A DNA stretch of 64,000 nucleotides from Streptomyces sp. Root431 (GCF_001426585.1 NZ_LMEI01000012.1:636379-700378), one strand, 5' to 3'. Shown: positions 16,066 to 24,456, numbered from the stretch's first letter. Notes: generated from the sequence alone by a model not told the origin. A program made the numbers and translations.

Positions 16066-16098
16066 CTGTGAGGTGGGTCTAGCGACACACGGTGGCGA

Positions 16099-17058
16099 TC
16101 AGCCGAGGAGCTGCGCCTGGAGGGCGACGGTCTGCTGGAAGGGCACGACGAGCGCCTCGCCCTTACGGGTCTGGGTGACCAGCCCGAGGGTGTCGCCCGC
16201 CTGGATGTACGCCCACCGGGTCTGCTCGGGCCCGTACGGCTTCCGCTCGTCGAAGGCGTACAGGGAGAGGAAGGGCACCCGGACGTCCTTCAGGACGGTG
16301 TCCGCCATCTCGCCGTCGACGCCGGCCGGGAGCCTGCTGCCACGTACGCCCGTGTCCAGGACGTCGTCCTTGAACGCCTCCGCGAACGCGACCGACGTGA
16401 ACCGCATCAGGTACACCCGGGTGGTCGTGCCGTCCGGCGTCGTCCAGCCGCGGGCGGCGATGTGCCGCAGGGCGGAGTCGGCCAGGGCCTCCTTCACCGC
16501 GACCCGGTCGTCGGCGTGGAAGTGCGCGAGGTAGGTGTCGAGGCCGATCCAGCCGCCGTTCAGGCGGGGGTCGACCGTGGCGCCCTCCGGGGCGGGCAGC
16601 ACGAGCTTGCGGAGGTCGGCGTGGTGGACCTCCCCGTCGTTGCCGTCGGAGTACGGGCGCAGGACGCCCTCGGGCAGCGCCGGCAGGGCGATCTCGGGGT
16701 AGGTCCAGCGGCCGTCGGACTCGGTCGCGAGACCGGGCACCTCGGTGCGCTCCATGGACGTCAGCCCCAGGGCCGTACCGGCACCGACGCCGCCGCACAC
16801 GAGAACGGCGGCGGTCCAGCGGGCGATGGCCGCGAGCAGCGGCCGCCGGGACTTCTTCGGCGCGGGCGCGGGTGCGGGATCGGGCGCGGGTGCGGGTACG
16901 GGTACGGGTACGGGTACGGCTTCGGCCTGAGGCGCGGACGGCGCGGGGATCAGGGGCTCGGCCTGGGCTTCGGCCTGGGCCTCGGTCCGCGGCTCGACCG
17001 ACGGCTCGCTCTGTGGCTCGGTCCGGAGCTCGCTCTGGGTCTGGGTCTGCTCGGTCAT
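16099..17058 (-). CDS. membrane-anchored protein, third of a coupled paralogous trio
   Basis: 319 aa. A long Glu/Gln/Thr then Pro/Ala/Val low-complexity cytoplasmic region (about 1-75) is followed by one transmembrane helix (about 85-105) and an extracytoplasmic domain. That domain contains LRKLVLPAPEG followed by GGWIG and RGWTTPDGTTTRVYLMRF. The motif series recurs in the two genes upstream, so they look like diverged paralogs. ATG 17058 overlaps the previous stop by 4 bp (ATGA), indicating translational coupling. I do not recognise the family. Confidence 0.8.
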   Translation of the reverse strand: MTEQTQTQSELRTEPQSEPSVEPRTEAQAEAQAEPLIPAPSAPQAEAVPVPVPVPAPAPDPAPAPAPKKSRRPLLAAIARWTAAVLVCGGVGAGTALGLTSMERTEVPGLATESDGRWTYPEIALPALPEGVLRPYSDGNDGEVHHADLRKLVLPAPEGATVDPRLNGGWIGLDTYLAHFHADDRVAVKEALADSALRHIAARGWTTPDGTTTRVYLMRFTSVAFAEAFKDDVLDTGVRGSRLPAGVDGEMADTVLKDVRVPFLSLYAFDERKPYGPEQTRWAYIQAGDTLGLVTQTRKGEALVVPFQQTVALQAQLLG

Positions 17059-17924
17059 ACGTACTCCCCCGGGGACTCGATGTGGTCGAGCTGCTGCTTG
17101 AGCAGGTCCGCCACGGCCGCCCGGTCGAACGGCCTGGCGCCCGCCGCCGTGACCGAGACCATGACCTCGGAGTCGTAGGCGACGCAGACCATGCCGTCGA
17201 GCTGCTCCTCCCGTTCCTTCTTCTTCAGCGACTTGTCTTCGGGCATGAGGTAGCAGGCGGCGTTCCGGTGGTCCTTCACCTTGGGACCCTTCGGGAACTC
17301 CAGGACCTCCAGGACCTCCTTGCGGAGCCTGAAGCTGTCCTTGATCCGCCTCTTGTCCTTCATCCGCGTGATCTGGACGGAGAGGACGGCGGCGTCGGTC
17401 AGGTCCGTGAAGGAGCGGACCGCGATGCCCTGGATGCCGAGCCGGTCGACGTCCTTCTCGTACGCGCGCCGCTTCTTGCCGGAGAGGCCTTCGCCCTCCC
17501 GCTTCATCTGCGCGACGGCCTCCGCCTCGCTCAGCTCGCCGTCGTTTCCGAACAGCTCGTGGTCGGGGCCGAGCTCGTACCCGGGCGGCACGGGCAGCAG
17601 CAGCTTGCTCAGCGGCGTGTCCGCCTTGCCGCGCGCGGCGGACTCGGCGGCCGGGTCCGTGTCGTTCGCGGTCGTCCCCGCCGGGCCCCACACCTCCGTC
17701 GGCGCGGTGCGGTCGGCGGAGGAGACGGTGACGGCGGTGTACGTCACGCCGCCGCCCGCCGCGCCGAGGACCAGCACGGCGGGCAGGACGACCCCGAGCA
17801 GGGTGCGGCGCACGCCACGCTTCGGCTGCCGCGGGCCCTCGGCGGCGGCGTCACCGAGCTGCGTGGGTTCTATGGGTTCTATGGGTTCGATGGGTACGTT
17901 CACGTCGTTCCGGTCCTCAGTCAC
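17055..17924 (-). CDS. membrane-anchored protein, second of a coupled paralogous trio
   Basis: 289 aa. Short cytoplasmic region with an IEPIEPIEP repeat, one helix (about 42-64), then an extracytoplasmic domain with LSKLLLPVPPG and GIAVRSFTDLTDAAVLSVQI, matching the motif order of its neighbours. The GTG start at 17924 overlaps the upstream stop as GTGA, and its own stop overlaps the next ATG. Two Cys (CYLMPED, MVCVAY) could form a disulfide outside. Function unknown. Confidence 0.8.
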   Translation of the reverse strand: MTEDRNDVNVPIEPIEPIEPTQLGDAAAEGPRQPKRGVRRTLLGVVLPAVLVLGAAGGGVTYTAVTVSSADRTAPTEVWGPAGTTANDTDPAAESAARGKADTPLSKLLLPVPPGYELGPDHELFGNDGELSEAEAVAQMKREGEGLSGKKRRAYEKDVDRLGIQGIAVRSFTDLTDAAVLSVQITRMKDKRRIKDSFRLRKEVLEVLEFPKGPKVKDHRNAACYLMPEDKSLKKKEREEQLDGMVCVAYDSEVMVSVTAAGARPFDRAAVADLLKQQLDHIESPGEYV

Positions 17925-18790
17925 AGGCGCCCCAACTGTCGCTCGGCCAGCGAACGGATGTCCTTCTCCGCGATCTTCTTCGAGTCGAAGATGAAGATCT
18001 CGACCGCGATGTCGCCGCGGTGGAAGTAGGCCCTGGCCTCGTAGAAGTCGAGGTACCCGGCCTCCCGCCGCACGGGGAAGACGTAGTAGCGGCCGTCGCC
18101 GGAGCCCTTGAGGGCCTCGCCCTCGCCCTCCGCGTACTCCTCTTCGGTCATGTAGCCCTGCTGGTCCTCGACGTGGTCCTGCGCGCCGAGTTCGTCACCG
18201 GGGCGGTACTGGATCAGGCGGACCTGGCTCAGCCGGTTCTCGCCCGTCTTCCAGGACGTGACCGCGACGCGCCGGATGCCCAGATCCAGCTGGTAGCTCA
18301 ACGCCTCCCCGGCCCGCTCGAAGTCGGAGGCGTACTCGCGAACCGACATCCAGCCGTCGCGGTCTCCGAACTCGTCCTTCTTCGCGCCCGCGGGCTTCGG
18401 GACCAACAGCTTCCGCAGGTCGCCCTGCGCCTTGGCCTGATGGTCCTCCGAGGCGGGGAGCGGATCCGGCGCCTTGCCCTTCGGGAGAGGCTTGGGATAG
18501 GCGAGAGCCGGCTGGTTCAGCGGCGGGAGAGGCGTCGGTTCGCGCTGTGACTGGACGCCGTATCCGACCGCCGTGCCGCCGACGAGGCCGAGGACGGCGG
18601 CGACGGCGATCAGCCCGACGGTACGGAGCGCGCGGCGGCGCGGTCGTGCGTCCGGCAATGCGACCGGAGGTGCGGTTTCCGGCACCGTCTCCGGCACCGG
18701 CGGCGGTGCCGTATCCGGATTTGGATACTTTCTTCGTTTCTCAAGAGTCCCCCCACGAGACCTGAAGCGCGGATTCCGATCACCGCGCAC
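17921..18790 (-). CDS. membrane-anchored protein, first of a coupled paralogous trio
   Basis: About 289 aa from a tentative GTG at 18790. The frame is open up to an ATG at 18847, and true starts closer to the helix are also possible because none has a clear Shine-Dalgarno. A Pro/Thr-rich N-terminus precedes one helix (VGLIAVAAVLGLVGGTAVGYG) and an extracytoplasmic domain with LRKLLVPKPAG, DGWMS and RRVAVTSWKTGENRLSQVRL. It shares these motif positions with the two downstream proteins. Divergent from the DsrE gene. Confidence 0.72.
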   Translation of the reverse strand: MRGDRNPRFRSRGGTLEKRRKYPNPDTAPPPVPETVPETAPPVALPDARPRRRALRTVGLIAVAAVLGLVGGTAVGYGVQSQREPTPLPPLNQPALAYPKPLPKGKAPDPLPASEDHQAKAQGDLRKLLVPKPAGAKKDEFGDRDGWMSVREYASDFERAGEALSYQLDLGIRRVAVTSWKTGENRLSQVRLIQYRPGDELGAQDHVEDQQGYMTEEEYAEGEGEALKGSGDGRYYVFPVRREAGYLDFYEARAYFHRGDIAVEIFIFDSKKIAEKDIRSLAERQLGRL

Positions 18791-18847
18791 CCTGCTGACA
18801 CGTGGGGGACGCAGGGGGTTGCAGCCCCGCGCATTACAGTTCGGCAT

Positions 18848-19210
18848 ATGGCGAAGAAGCTCGTGATCAAGGTGACCGCAGGGGCCGACGCCCCCGAACG
18901 CTGCTCGCAGGCCTTCACGGTGGCCGCCGTCGCCGTCGCCAGCGGCGTCGAGGTGTCGCTCTGGCTGACCGGCGAGTCCTCGTGGTTCGCCCTCCCGGGC
19001 CGCGCCGCCGAGTTCGAGCTGCCGCACGCCGCGCCCCTGCCGGACCTGATCGACTCGGTCCTGGCGGCCGGCCGCGTGACGCTGTGCACGCAATGTGCGA
19101 CCCGCCGCGAGATCACGGAGAAGGACGTCCTGGACGGCATCCGCATCGCGGGCGCACAGGTCTTCGTCCAGGAGGCCATGGCCGACGAGACGCAGGCCCT
19201 CGTCTACTAG
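18848..19210 (+). CDS. DsrE-family protein
   Basis: 120 aa. An alpha/beta DsrE/DsrF fold is suggested by KLVIKVTAGADAPERCSQAF at the start and VSLWLTGESSW in the middle. A TLCTQCATRREI segment near residue 77 carries Cys residues in the usual sulfur-relay position. DsrE proteins move persulfide sulfur between partners, but the partner here is unknown. ATG 18848 is preceded by a TTACAGT element rather than a Shine-Dalgarno, so probably leaderless. Confidence 0.87.
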   Translation: MAKKLVIKVTAGADAPERCSQAFTVAAVAVASGVEVSLWLTGESSWFALPGRAAEFELPHAAPLPDLIDSVLAAGRVTLCTQCATRREITEKDVLDGIRIAGAQVFVQEAMADETQALVY

Positions 19211-19242
19211 CGGCGGAGCACTGGCGGGGGCGTACTGGCGGT

Positions 19243-19298
19243 GGCGTACCAGCCGCAGCGCCCTGACGGCGGCGCACCAGCCGCAACGCCCTAGCGGC
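19243..19298. repeat. 28-bp imperfect tandem duplication
   Basis: 19243-19270 and 19271-19298 match at 24 of 28 positions, with a partial third copy upstream (about 19222-19242). It lies in the convergent gap between the DsrE and DUF3099 genes. Confidence 0.75.
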
Positions 19299-19304
19299 GG
19301 CGTC

Positions 19305-19565
19305 CTAGCGGTGCCGCTTCTTGCCGTCGAGTTCGTCCCACCACTCGTCCGACTTCGGGTCCCCCGAGGGGTCGTCCCACCAGCGATCCTCCGGGCCCCG
19401 CCGGTTCGCGACCATCGCGGCGACCGGGGGGATGACCATGGCGACGACGCACATCCCGATGGCCACCGGCATGGAGAAGAGCCGCACGACGGCCCAGGCG
19501 CCCACGAAGAGGACCAGGCAGGCGCCCATCAGCCAGAAGTAGACGTGGCGACGGCGTGCGTACAC
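19305..19565 (-). CDS. DUF3099 small membrane protein
   Basis: 86 aa from GTG 19565. Two hydrophobic helices (about 7-29 and 33-50) are followed by a Trp/Asp-rich tail (RWWDDPSGDPKSDEWWDEL) and a basic end. This is the DUF3099 pattern common in actinobacteria; function unknown. TACGCT lies 6 nt before the GTG, consistent with leaderless transcription. Confidence 0.83.
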   Translation of the reverse strand: MYARRRHVYFWLMGACLVLFVGAWAVVRLFSMPVAIGMCVVAMVIPPVAAMVANRRGPEDRWWDDPSGDPKSDEWWDELDGKKRHR

Positions 19566-19616
19566 CCCTTCAGCGTACGTCCGGGCGGGCCGCCCGGCGC
19601 GGACGGAACAAGCCGA

Positions 19617-19672
19617 AGGGCCGTGCCTCAAGTCCTGGAAATGGCGTCCAACCCCCCAGGAGGCACGGCCCT
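19617..19672 (-). terminator. 13-bp inverted repeat after the sulfurtransferase operon
   Basis: AGGGCCGTGCCTC (19617-19629) and GAGGCACGGCCCT (19660-19672) are perfect inverted repeats with a 30-nt loop. They lie 40 bp beyond the DUF1416 stop and before the DUF3099 start. Likely transcription terminator of the minus-strand sulfur operon. Confidence 0.65.
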
Positions 19673-19712
19673 CCGGCCGTTCGGTGTCGCGGTCGGTCGA
19701 CCGCGTCGCGGA

Positions 19713-20000
19713 TCAGACCGCGATGGCGACCTCCGCGAGGCCACCCTTCTGCGCCACGACCTGGCGGTCGGCGGTGCCGCCGGGGACCAGGGCGCGGACG
19801 GTCCAGGTGCCCTCGGCCGCGTAGAAACGGAACTGTCCGGTGGCGGAGGTCGGGACCTCGGCCGTGAACTCGCCGGTCGAGTCCAGGAGGCGGACGTAAC
19901 CGGTGACGGGCTCGCCGTCCTTGGTCACGAAGCCCTGGATGGTGGTCTCACCGGGCTTGATCGTCGAGGCGTCGGGGCCGCCGGGCTGCGCTCCACACAT
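19713..20000 (-). CDS. DUF1416 (SseC-like) protein
   Basis: 95 aa, full length for DUF1416. A start MCGAQPGG is followed by a transthyretin/Ig-like beta domain (ETTIQGFVTKDGEPVTGYVRLLD ... GQFRFYAAEGTWTVRAL, read here as separate segments). In actinobacteria it is almost always paired with a thiosulfate sulfurtransferase, as here (53 bp downstream of it, same strand). It is thought to help sulfur transfer, but its role is not proven. Confidence 0.9.
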   Translation of the reverse strand: MCGAQPGGPDASTIKPGETTIQGFVTKDGEPVTGYVRLLDSTGEFTAEVPTSATGQFRFYAAEGTWTVRALVPGGTADRQVVAQKGGLAEVAIAV

Positions 20001-20053
20001 GGTGTTCTGTCCTTACGGTCGAGGGGTCCGGAGAAGGGGGAGGTCCGGAGGGC

Positions 20054-20899
20054 TTACTTGTTGGCGCCGAGCTCGATCGGCACGCCGACGAGGGAGCCGT
20101 ACTCGGTCCACGAACCGTCGTAGTTCTTGACGTTCGTGACCTCCAGCAGCTCGTGCAGGACGAACCACGTGAGCGCGGAGCGCTCACCGATGCGGCAGTA
20201 CGCGATGGTGTCCTTCGCCAGGTCGACCTGCTCGTCCTCGTAGAGGGCCTTGAGCTCGGCGTCCGACTTGAAGGTGCCGTCGTCGTTGGCGTTCTTCGAC
20301 CACGGGATGTTGCGGGCGCTCGGCACGTGGCCGGGGCGCTGCGACTGCTCCTGCGGGAGGTGCGCCGGGGCGAGCAGCTTGCCGGAGAACTCGTCGGGCG
20401 AGCGGACGTCGACCAGGTTCTGGGCGCCGATCGCGGCCACGACGTCGTCGCGGAAGGCGCGGATCGAGGAGTCCTGGGCCTGGGCCTTGTACTCGGTGGC
20501 CGGGCGGGCCGGCACGGCGGAGCCGTCGACCAGGTCGCGGGAGTCGAGCTCCCACTTCTTGCGGCCGCCGTCGAGGAGCTTCACGTCCTGGTGGCCGTAG
20601 AGCTTGAAGTACCAGTAGGCGTAGGAGGCGAACCAGTTGTTGTTGCCGCCGTAGAGGACGACCGTGGTGTCGTTCGCGATGCCCTTGGCCGAGAGGAGCT
20701 TCTCGAAGCCCTCCTGGTCGATGAAGTCGCGGCGGACCGGGTCCTGAAGGTCCTGGGTCCAGTCGATCCGGATGGCGTTGCGGATGTGGTTCTTCTCGTA
20801 GGCCGAGGTGTCCTCGTCGACCTCGACGATGGCGACCTGCGGGTTGTCGAGGTTGGCCTCGACCCAGTCCGCGTCGACCAGGACGTCGCTGCGAGCCAT
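20054..20899 (-). CDS. thiosulfate sulfurtransferase (rhodanese, CysA-type)
   Basis: 281 aa with two rhodanese domains. The inactive N-terminal half contains VVLYGGNNNWFASYAYW, and the C-terminal half has active-site Cys235 in AYCRIGERS. This is the family annotated CysA/SseA in actinobacteria. It transfers sulfane sulfur from thiosulfate to thiols or proteins in the cytoplasm. GGAGGAG lies 6 nt before ATG 20899. A Cys-containing leader peptide lies 162 bp upstream, pointing to sulfur-dependent attenuation. Confidence 0.94.
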   Translation of the reverse strand: MARSDVLVDADWVEANLDNPQVAIVEVDEDTSAYEKNHIRNAIRIDWTQDLQDPVRRDFIDQEGFEKLLSAKGIANDTTVVLYGGNNNWFASYAYWYFKLYGHQDVKLLDGGRKKWELDSRDLVDGSAVPARPATEYKAQAQDSSIRAFRDDVVAAIGAQNLVDVRSPDEFSGKLLAPAHLPQEQSQRPGHVPSARNIPWSKNANDDGTFKSDAELKALYEDEQVDLAKDTIAYCRIGERSALTWFVLHELLEVTNVKNYDGSWTEYGSLVGVPIELGANK

Positions 20900-21060
20900 G
20901 CTGTTCTCCTCCGGGGCAGTGTGCGGCGGTGTGGTGCGGTTGGTGCGGGTTTGTGATCCGGTACGCGTCGTCGCGTGGCGTACGACGTGCGTACGGCTGC
21001 ACAGGTCGGCCCCGACCGCGGTCGAAGGGCCTGAAGGAATACGGGAGTCGGTGCTCCCGC

Positions 21061-21141
21061 TCAGACTGAGCGACAGAGCATGGCGGCGACGCGGCACAGG
21101 TCTACTGCCCGCCGCTTCGTGAGATCCGCCTGTCGCTTCAT
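21061..21141 (-). CDS. 26-aa Cys-containing leader peptide of the sulfurtransferase operon
   Basis: ATG 21141 to TGA 21061 encodes 26 residues beginning MKRQADLTKRR, with two Cys (DLCRVAAMLCRSV) near the end. Leader peptides of this type precede sulfur genes in Streptomyces, and mycobacterial Cys-rich short ORFs act as cysteine-responsive attenuators. The start codon is 7 nt after a TACGAT -10, so it is translated from a leaderless mRNA. About 160 bp separate it from the sulfurtransferase gene. Confidence 0.82.
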   Translation of the reverse strand: MKRQADLTKRRAVDLCRVAAMLCRSV

Positions 21142-21148
21142 GCCCTCG

Positions 21149-21177
21149 ATCGTAGGGACGGACAGGCGGCCGTGTCA
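21149..21177 (-). promoter_or_regulatory. promoter of the leader peptide/sulfurtransferase operon
   Basis: On the minus strand TGACAC (complement of 21172-21177) and TACGAT (complement of 21149-21154) are separated by exactly 17 nt, a good HrdB-type promoter. The leader ATG begins 7 nt after the -10, so the transcript starts at or next to the start codon. Confidence 0.7.
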
Positions 21178-21194
21178 CCGGTGTGTCGTATTTT

Positions 21195-21227
21195 GAGACG
21201 CGATCGTCCGAGATGCGAGACGCGATC
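21195..21227. promoter_or_regulatory. 11-bp direct repeats upstream of the sulfurtransferase promoter
   Basis: GAGACGCGATC occurs at 21195-21205 and again at 21217-21227, 22 bp apart. They lie just upstream of the -35 element at 21172-21177. Candidate activator site for a sulfur regulator; no regulator is identified. Confidence 0.45.
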
Positions 21228-21336
21228 ACCGCACGGGTCGCCTCCGGACGCCTCCGCACCGAGGTGTCCGGTTCGCTTTCTACGGATCGGACGGCGCCGT
21301 CTCAGCATGTGACCAAGGGCGCCGTAAAGGGGGCTT

Positions 21337-22023
21337 TCAGCCCGTCAGGGCGATGTCCTTGCCCGTCACCGCGACGGCGAGGCCGTCCGGCCTGGCCTCG
21401 ACCTTCTCCACCTTCATGCCGGCGATCAGCCCGATCGGCCGCTCGAAGTCGGTCCGCTTGCGGATCAGGTCCTCCACACCGGGAATGCCCTCGCCCGGCA
21501 CCTCGTCCGCCCGGACCTTGATGGTGTCGCCGTTCACGACGGTCACGGTGGACAGGACCGAGCGGGTCAGCTTGCGGCCCATGATCTCGACCCCGCCGGT
21601 GACCTTCACCTTCCCGTCGCCCCCGTAGGCGACGGTGGCCTCGCGGTCGGAGGCGGCGGTGAGGTCCGCGTACGAGATGAGGGCGGTGCCGGAGGCCGAG
21701 CCCGCCCGCGCGCCCGCCCAGTCCCCGGTGACGGTCACGTCCCGGAGCGCGGCCGTCAGCTCGGCGATGGTGATCTGCTTGCTGCCCGCCGTCGCCTTGA
21801 CGCCCTTCGCCACCACGTCGACCTCGTCGAACCGCTTGTCGGCGACCTGCGTGAGGAACGGGAAGCCCTTGATGTCGACGTCGATCGAGTCGCTGCCCGT
21901 CCCCGAGAGCTTCACCCGGCTCGCCGCCTCCGACTCGGCGTACGCCACGGCGAGCCGGTCGATCCCGACGAGCACCCCGCCCAGGACGACGGCCAGGATC
22001 AACAGAATCCGCAGTGCTCGCAT
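21337..22023 (-). CDS. LmeA/DUF2993-family exported lipid-binding protein
   Basis: 228 aa. One N-terminal hydrophobic segment (LRILLILAVVLGGVLVGIDRL) is followed by a beta-rich DUF2993 domain, including FPFLTQVADKRFDEVDV. Mycobacterial LmeA binds phospholipid and supports lipomannan maturation; the Streptomyces role is unknown. GGGGGGAC lies 9 nt before ATG 22023. It is preceded on the same strand by a membrane-protein gene ending 117 bp away. Confidence 0.87.
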   Translation of the reverse strand: MRALRILLILAVVLGGVLVGIDRLAVAYAESEAASRVKLSGTGSDSIDVDIKGFPFLTQVADKRFDEVDVVAKGVKATAGSKQITIAELTAALRDVTVTGDWAGARAGSASGTALISYADLTAASDREATVAYGGDGKVKVTGGVEIMGRKLTRSVLSTVTVVNGDTIKVRADEVPGEGIPGVEDLIRKRTDFERPIGLIAGMKVEKVEARPDGLAVAVTGKDIALTG

Positions 22024-22139
22024 GGGCTGTGCGTCCCCCCGATAGACAAAAGAATGCGTCCGGACAAGTATTCGGCCCCCCGACACGAAGATCGACGTGT
22101 CGAGGGGCCGGTTGGTTCCCCTGCCGTTCCCGGCCCGGC

Positions 22140-23282
22140 TCAGGCCAGGGCGCGGCCCAGCAGGTAGACGGCGGGCGCGGCGGCCGTCAGCGGCAGCGCG
22201 ACGCCCGCGGTCATGTGGACGAAGCGCGACGGGTAGTCGTAGCTGGCCACCCGCAGGCCGACCAGCGCGCAGACCCCGGCCGCGAGGCCGATCAGCGCAC
22301 CGGAGCCGCCCAGGTCGTTCAGGCCGCCGGCCGCGATCCCGGCGCCCGCGCCCGCGAGGAGCGCGACGATCAGGGAGACCGGGCCGGGCAGCGGGAGCGC
22401 CCGGGCGACGACGGTCGCGGCGACGGCGATCCCGCCGACGACGACCGCGTCGGGGGCGGCACCGAGGTGCCCGGCGGCGACGACCGTGAGCGCGGCCGAG
22501 GCGACGCCGGCCATCAGGCCGTACATGCGCTCGTCCGGGTCGGCGTGGCTGCGGAGCTGGAGGACGAGGCAGAGCAGGACCCAGGCGCCGAGCGTGCCGA
22601 GGATCGCGGCGGCCGCGTGCTCCCGGCCGGTGGCGAGCAGGGCGGCGTCGGCGACGAGGCCGCCGGCGAAGGCGAGGGCGATGCCCTGCCGGGCGGGCCA
22701 CATGCCGTTGAGCCGGAACCAGCCGGCGGCGGTGAGGCCCTGGAGCAGGACGAGCGGGACGAGCAGCCCGTACGGGCCGACGGCAGCGCCGCCGGCGAGC
22801 AGCAGGCCGAGGACGGCGGTCAGGGCCGCCGGCTGGAGGCCGGGCTCGATCACGGGCGAGCGGCCTTCGGCACGCGCGCGCTGGGCGTCGGTGATCCGGG
22901 TGTTCCCGGAGGTGGTCGGCGAGGAGTAGCCCGCGGCGGGGGCGGCGTGCGCGGCCTCGGCCATGGGCTCCGGTACGTACGCCGGTACGGGCGTGTCGTA
23001 CCCCACGGGAGCCGCCGGAGCAGCCGCGTACGGCTGCTGCTGGTGCTGGTGCTGCTCGTACGCCACGGCGCCCTGCGGCGGCGAATACGCGGTGTTGTCG
23101 TAGGAGGGCTCGTACGCGGGCTGCGCGTACGGATCCTGGTAGGGCGCCTCGTACGTCACGGGCGGCTGCTGCTGGACCACGGGCTGGAACTGGGTGTCCC
23201 AGGTCTGGCCCTCCCACGTCTGCGTGACGTCGGGTCCCTGCTGCCCGTTCGCGTACGGGTCGTACTGCGGGTCGTTGCTCAT
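22140..23282 (-). CDS. Gln/Pro/Tyr-rich multi-pass membrane protein
   Basis: 380 aa. Residues 1-130 are disordered and rich in Gln, Pro, Tyr and Ala (many QP and PY steps). The rest is hydrophobic with about nine or ten predicted helices containing many Gly/Ala/Leu. I do not recognise a named family. It starts 10 bp after the MoaD-like gene and is probably co-transcribed with it and the hydrolase gene. A role in the envelope is all that can be inferred. Confidence 0.8.
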   Translation of the reverse strand: MSNDPQYDPYANGQQGPDVTQTWEGQTWDTQFQPVVQQQPPVTYEAPYQDPYAQPAYEPSYDNTAYSPPQGAVAYEQHQHQQQPYAAAPAAPVGYDTPVPAYVPEPMAEAAHAAPAAGYSSPTTSGNTRITDAQRARAEGRSPVIEPGLQPAALTAVLGLLLAGGAAVGPYGLLVPLVLLQGLTAAGWFRLNGMWPARQGIALAFAGGLVADAALLATGREHAAAAILGTLGAWVLLCLVLQLRSHADPDERMYGLMAGVASAALTVVAAGHLGAAPDAVVVGGIAVAATVVARALPLPGPVSLIVALLAGAGAGIAAGGLNDLGGSGALIGLAAGVCALVGLRVASYDYPSRFVHMTAGVALPLTAAAPAVYLLGRALA

Positions 23283-23292
23283 GCTGTGGGGT

Positions 23293-23547
23293 TCACCCTC
23301 CTGCGAACGGGGGGAGCACCTCGACCGTGCCGCCCTCGGCAAGCCGTACGGTCTCATGGCTCCGGGTGCCGACGGGGTCCCCGTCGATCAGGAACGAGCA
23401 CCGCTGGAGGACCCGGACGAGCTCGCCCGGGTGCTTCTCGCGGGCCGCGTCCAGGGCCTCCGCCAGGGTCTCGGCGGTGTACGGCTCCTCGGCGACACCG
23501 GCGGCGGCCTTGGCCGCGGCCCAGTAGCGGATGGTTCCCGCTGCCAT
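23293..23547 (-). CDS. MoaD/ThiS-family sulfur-carrier protein
   Basis: 84 aa from ATG 23547, with GAAGGGAG upstream. A ubiquitin-like beta-grasp pattern (IRYWAAAKAAAGVAEEPY ... VEVLPPFAGG) ends in the Gly-Gly tail needed for adenylation and thiocarboxylation. In molybdopterin or thiamin synthesis such a protein donates sulfur. No other moa or thi genes are next to it, so the pathway is open. It lies 45 bp after a hydrolase gene. Confidence 0.88.
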   Translation of the reverse strand: MAAGTIRYWAAAKAAAGVAEEPYTAETLAEALDAAREKHPGELVRVLQRCSFLIDGDPVGTRSHETVRLAEGGTVEVLPPFAGG

Positions 23548-23592
23548 AGCGGCGCTCCCTTCGTTCGTGTGCGCGCCGCCCCCCATGATGGG

Positions 23593-24456
23593 CTATCGGC
23601 GCGTGAGCCAGTCCCCCAGCCGGACGAGCAGCTCGTCGCCCGCCGCGTTCTCGGCGTGGCCCATCCCCGGCTCCAGCCACAGTTCGGCGTCGCCCGCCCC
23701 GGCCAGCATCCGCGGGTGGTCGAGCGGGAAGTACGCGTCCCGGTCGCCGTGCACGATCAGCAGCGGGACCGGCGCGATCAGCGGGACCGCTTCCACGGGC
23801 GAGAGGGGTACGGGGTCCCAGGTCCGCCCGTCGATGCGGGTGTGGAGCCCGTACCGGCCGACCAGCCGGCCCGTGGGGCGGGTGACGAGCCAGTGGAGGC
23901 GGCGCATCGGGGCCGTACCCCGGTAGTACCAGCGTGCGGGGGCGGAGACGGCGGCCACCGCGTCCACGCGTCCGTCCGTGTCGCGCTCCAGGGCCGCGTG
24001 GCGCAGGACGACGGACCCGCCCATGGAGAAGCCGACCGTCGCCACGCGCGCGTGGCCGAGCTCGCGGGCCCAGCGGACGGCGGCGGACAGGTCGAGGACC
24101 TCCCGGTCGCCGACCGTGGAGAGGCCGCCGGAGCCGCCGTGCCCGCGGAAGGAGAAGGTCACGACGGCGGCGCCGCGCTCCGCGAAGGCGCGGGCGGCGC
24201 GGCGGACGGCGGGCCGGTCGGCGGATCCGCTGAAGCCGTGGGCGACGACCACGGCCGTGCCGGCGAGGGCCGTACCGGTGACCGCCGTACCGGTGACCGC
24301 CGTTTCGGTGACACTTGCACCGGAGGGTTCGTAAACCGCCTCGATACGGACACCGTCATCCGTACGCAACATCACACGCCGCGGATCACGCGGATGGACG
24401 GAAGTGAGCGACGAGACATCCACCATATGAAATCGGCTCTCTCCCTCTGAACTCAT
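23593..24456 (-). CDS. alpha/beta-hydrolase
   Basis: 287 aa. An alpha/beta-hydrolase fold is clear: oxyanion region VVVAHGFSGSAD, nucleophile elbow GFSMGGS, a later Asp in LLIVHGDRDAYFP and His in EPGMGHAE. A short TAVTGTAVTG repeat precedes the first strand. The substrate is unknown. Start at ATG 24456 (or ATG 24426, MVDVSSL). First gene of the minus-strand run to the MoaD-like and membrane-protein genes, divergent from glnR. Confidence 0.88.
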   Translation of the reverse strand: MSSEGESRFHMVDVSSLTSVHPRDPRRVMLRTDDGVRIEAVYEPSGASVTETAVTGTAVTGTALAGTAVVVAHGFSGSADRPAVRRAARAFAERGAAVVTFSFRGHGGSGGLSTVGDREVLDLSAAVRWARELGHARVATVGFSMGGSVVLRHAALERDTDGRVDAVAAVSAPARWYYRGTAPMRRLHWLVTRPTGRLVGRYGLHTRIDGRTWDPVPLSPVEAVPLIAPVPLLIVHGDRDAYFPLDHPRMLAGAGDAELWLEPGMGHAENAAGDELLVRLGDWLTRR

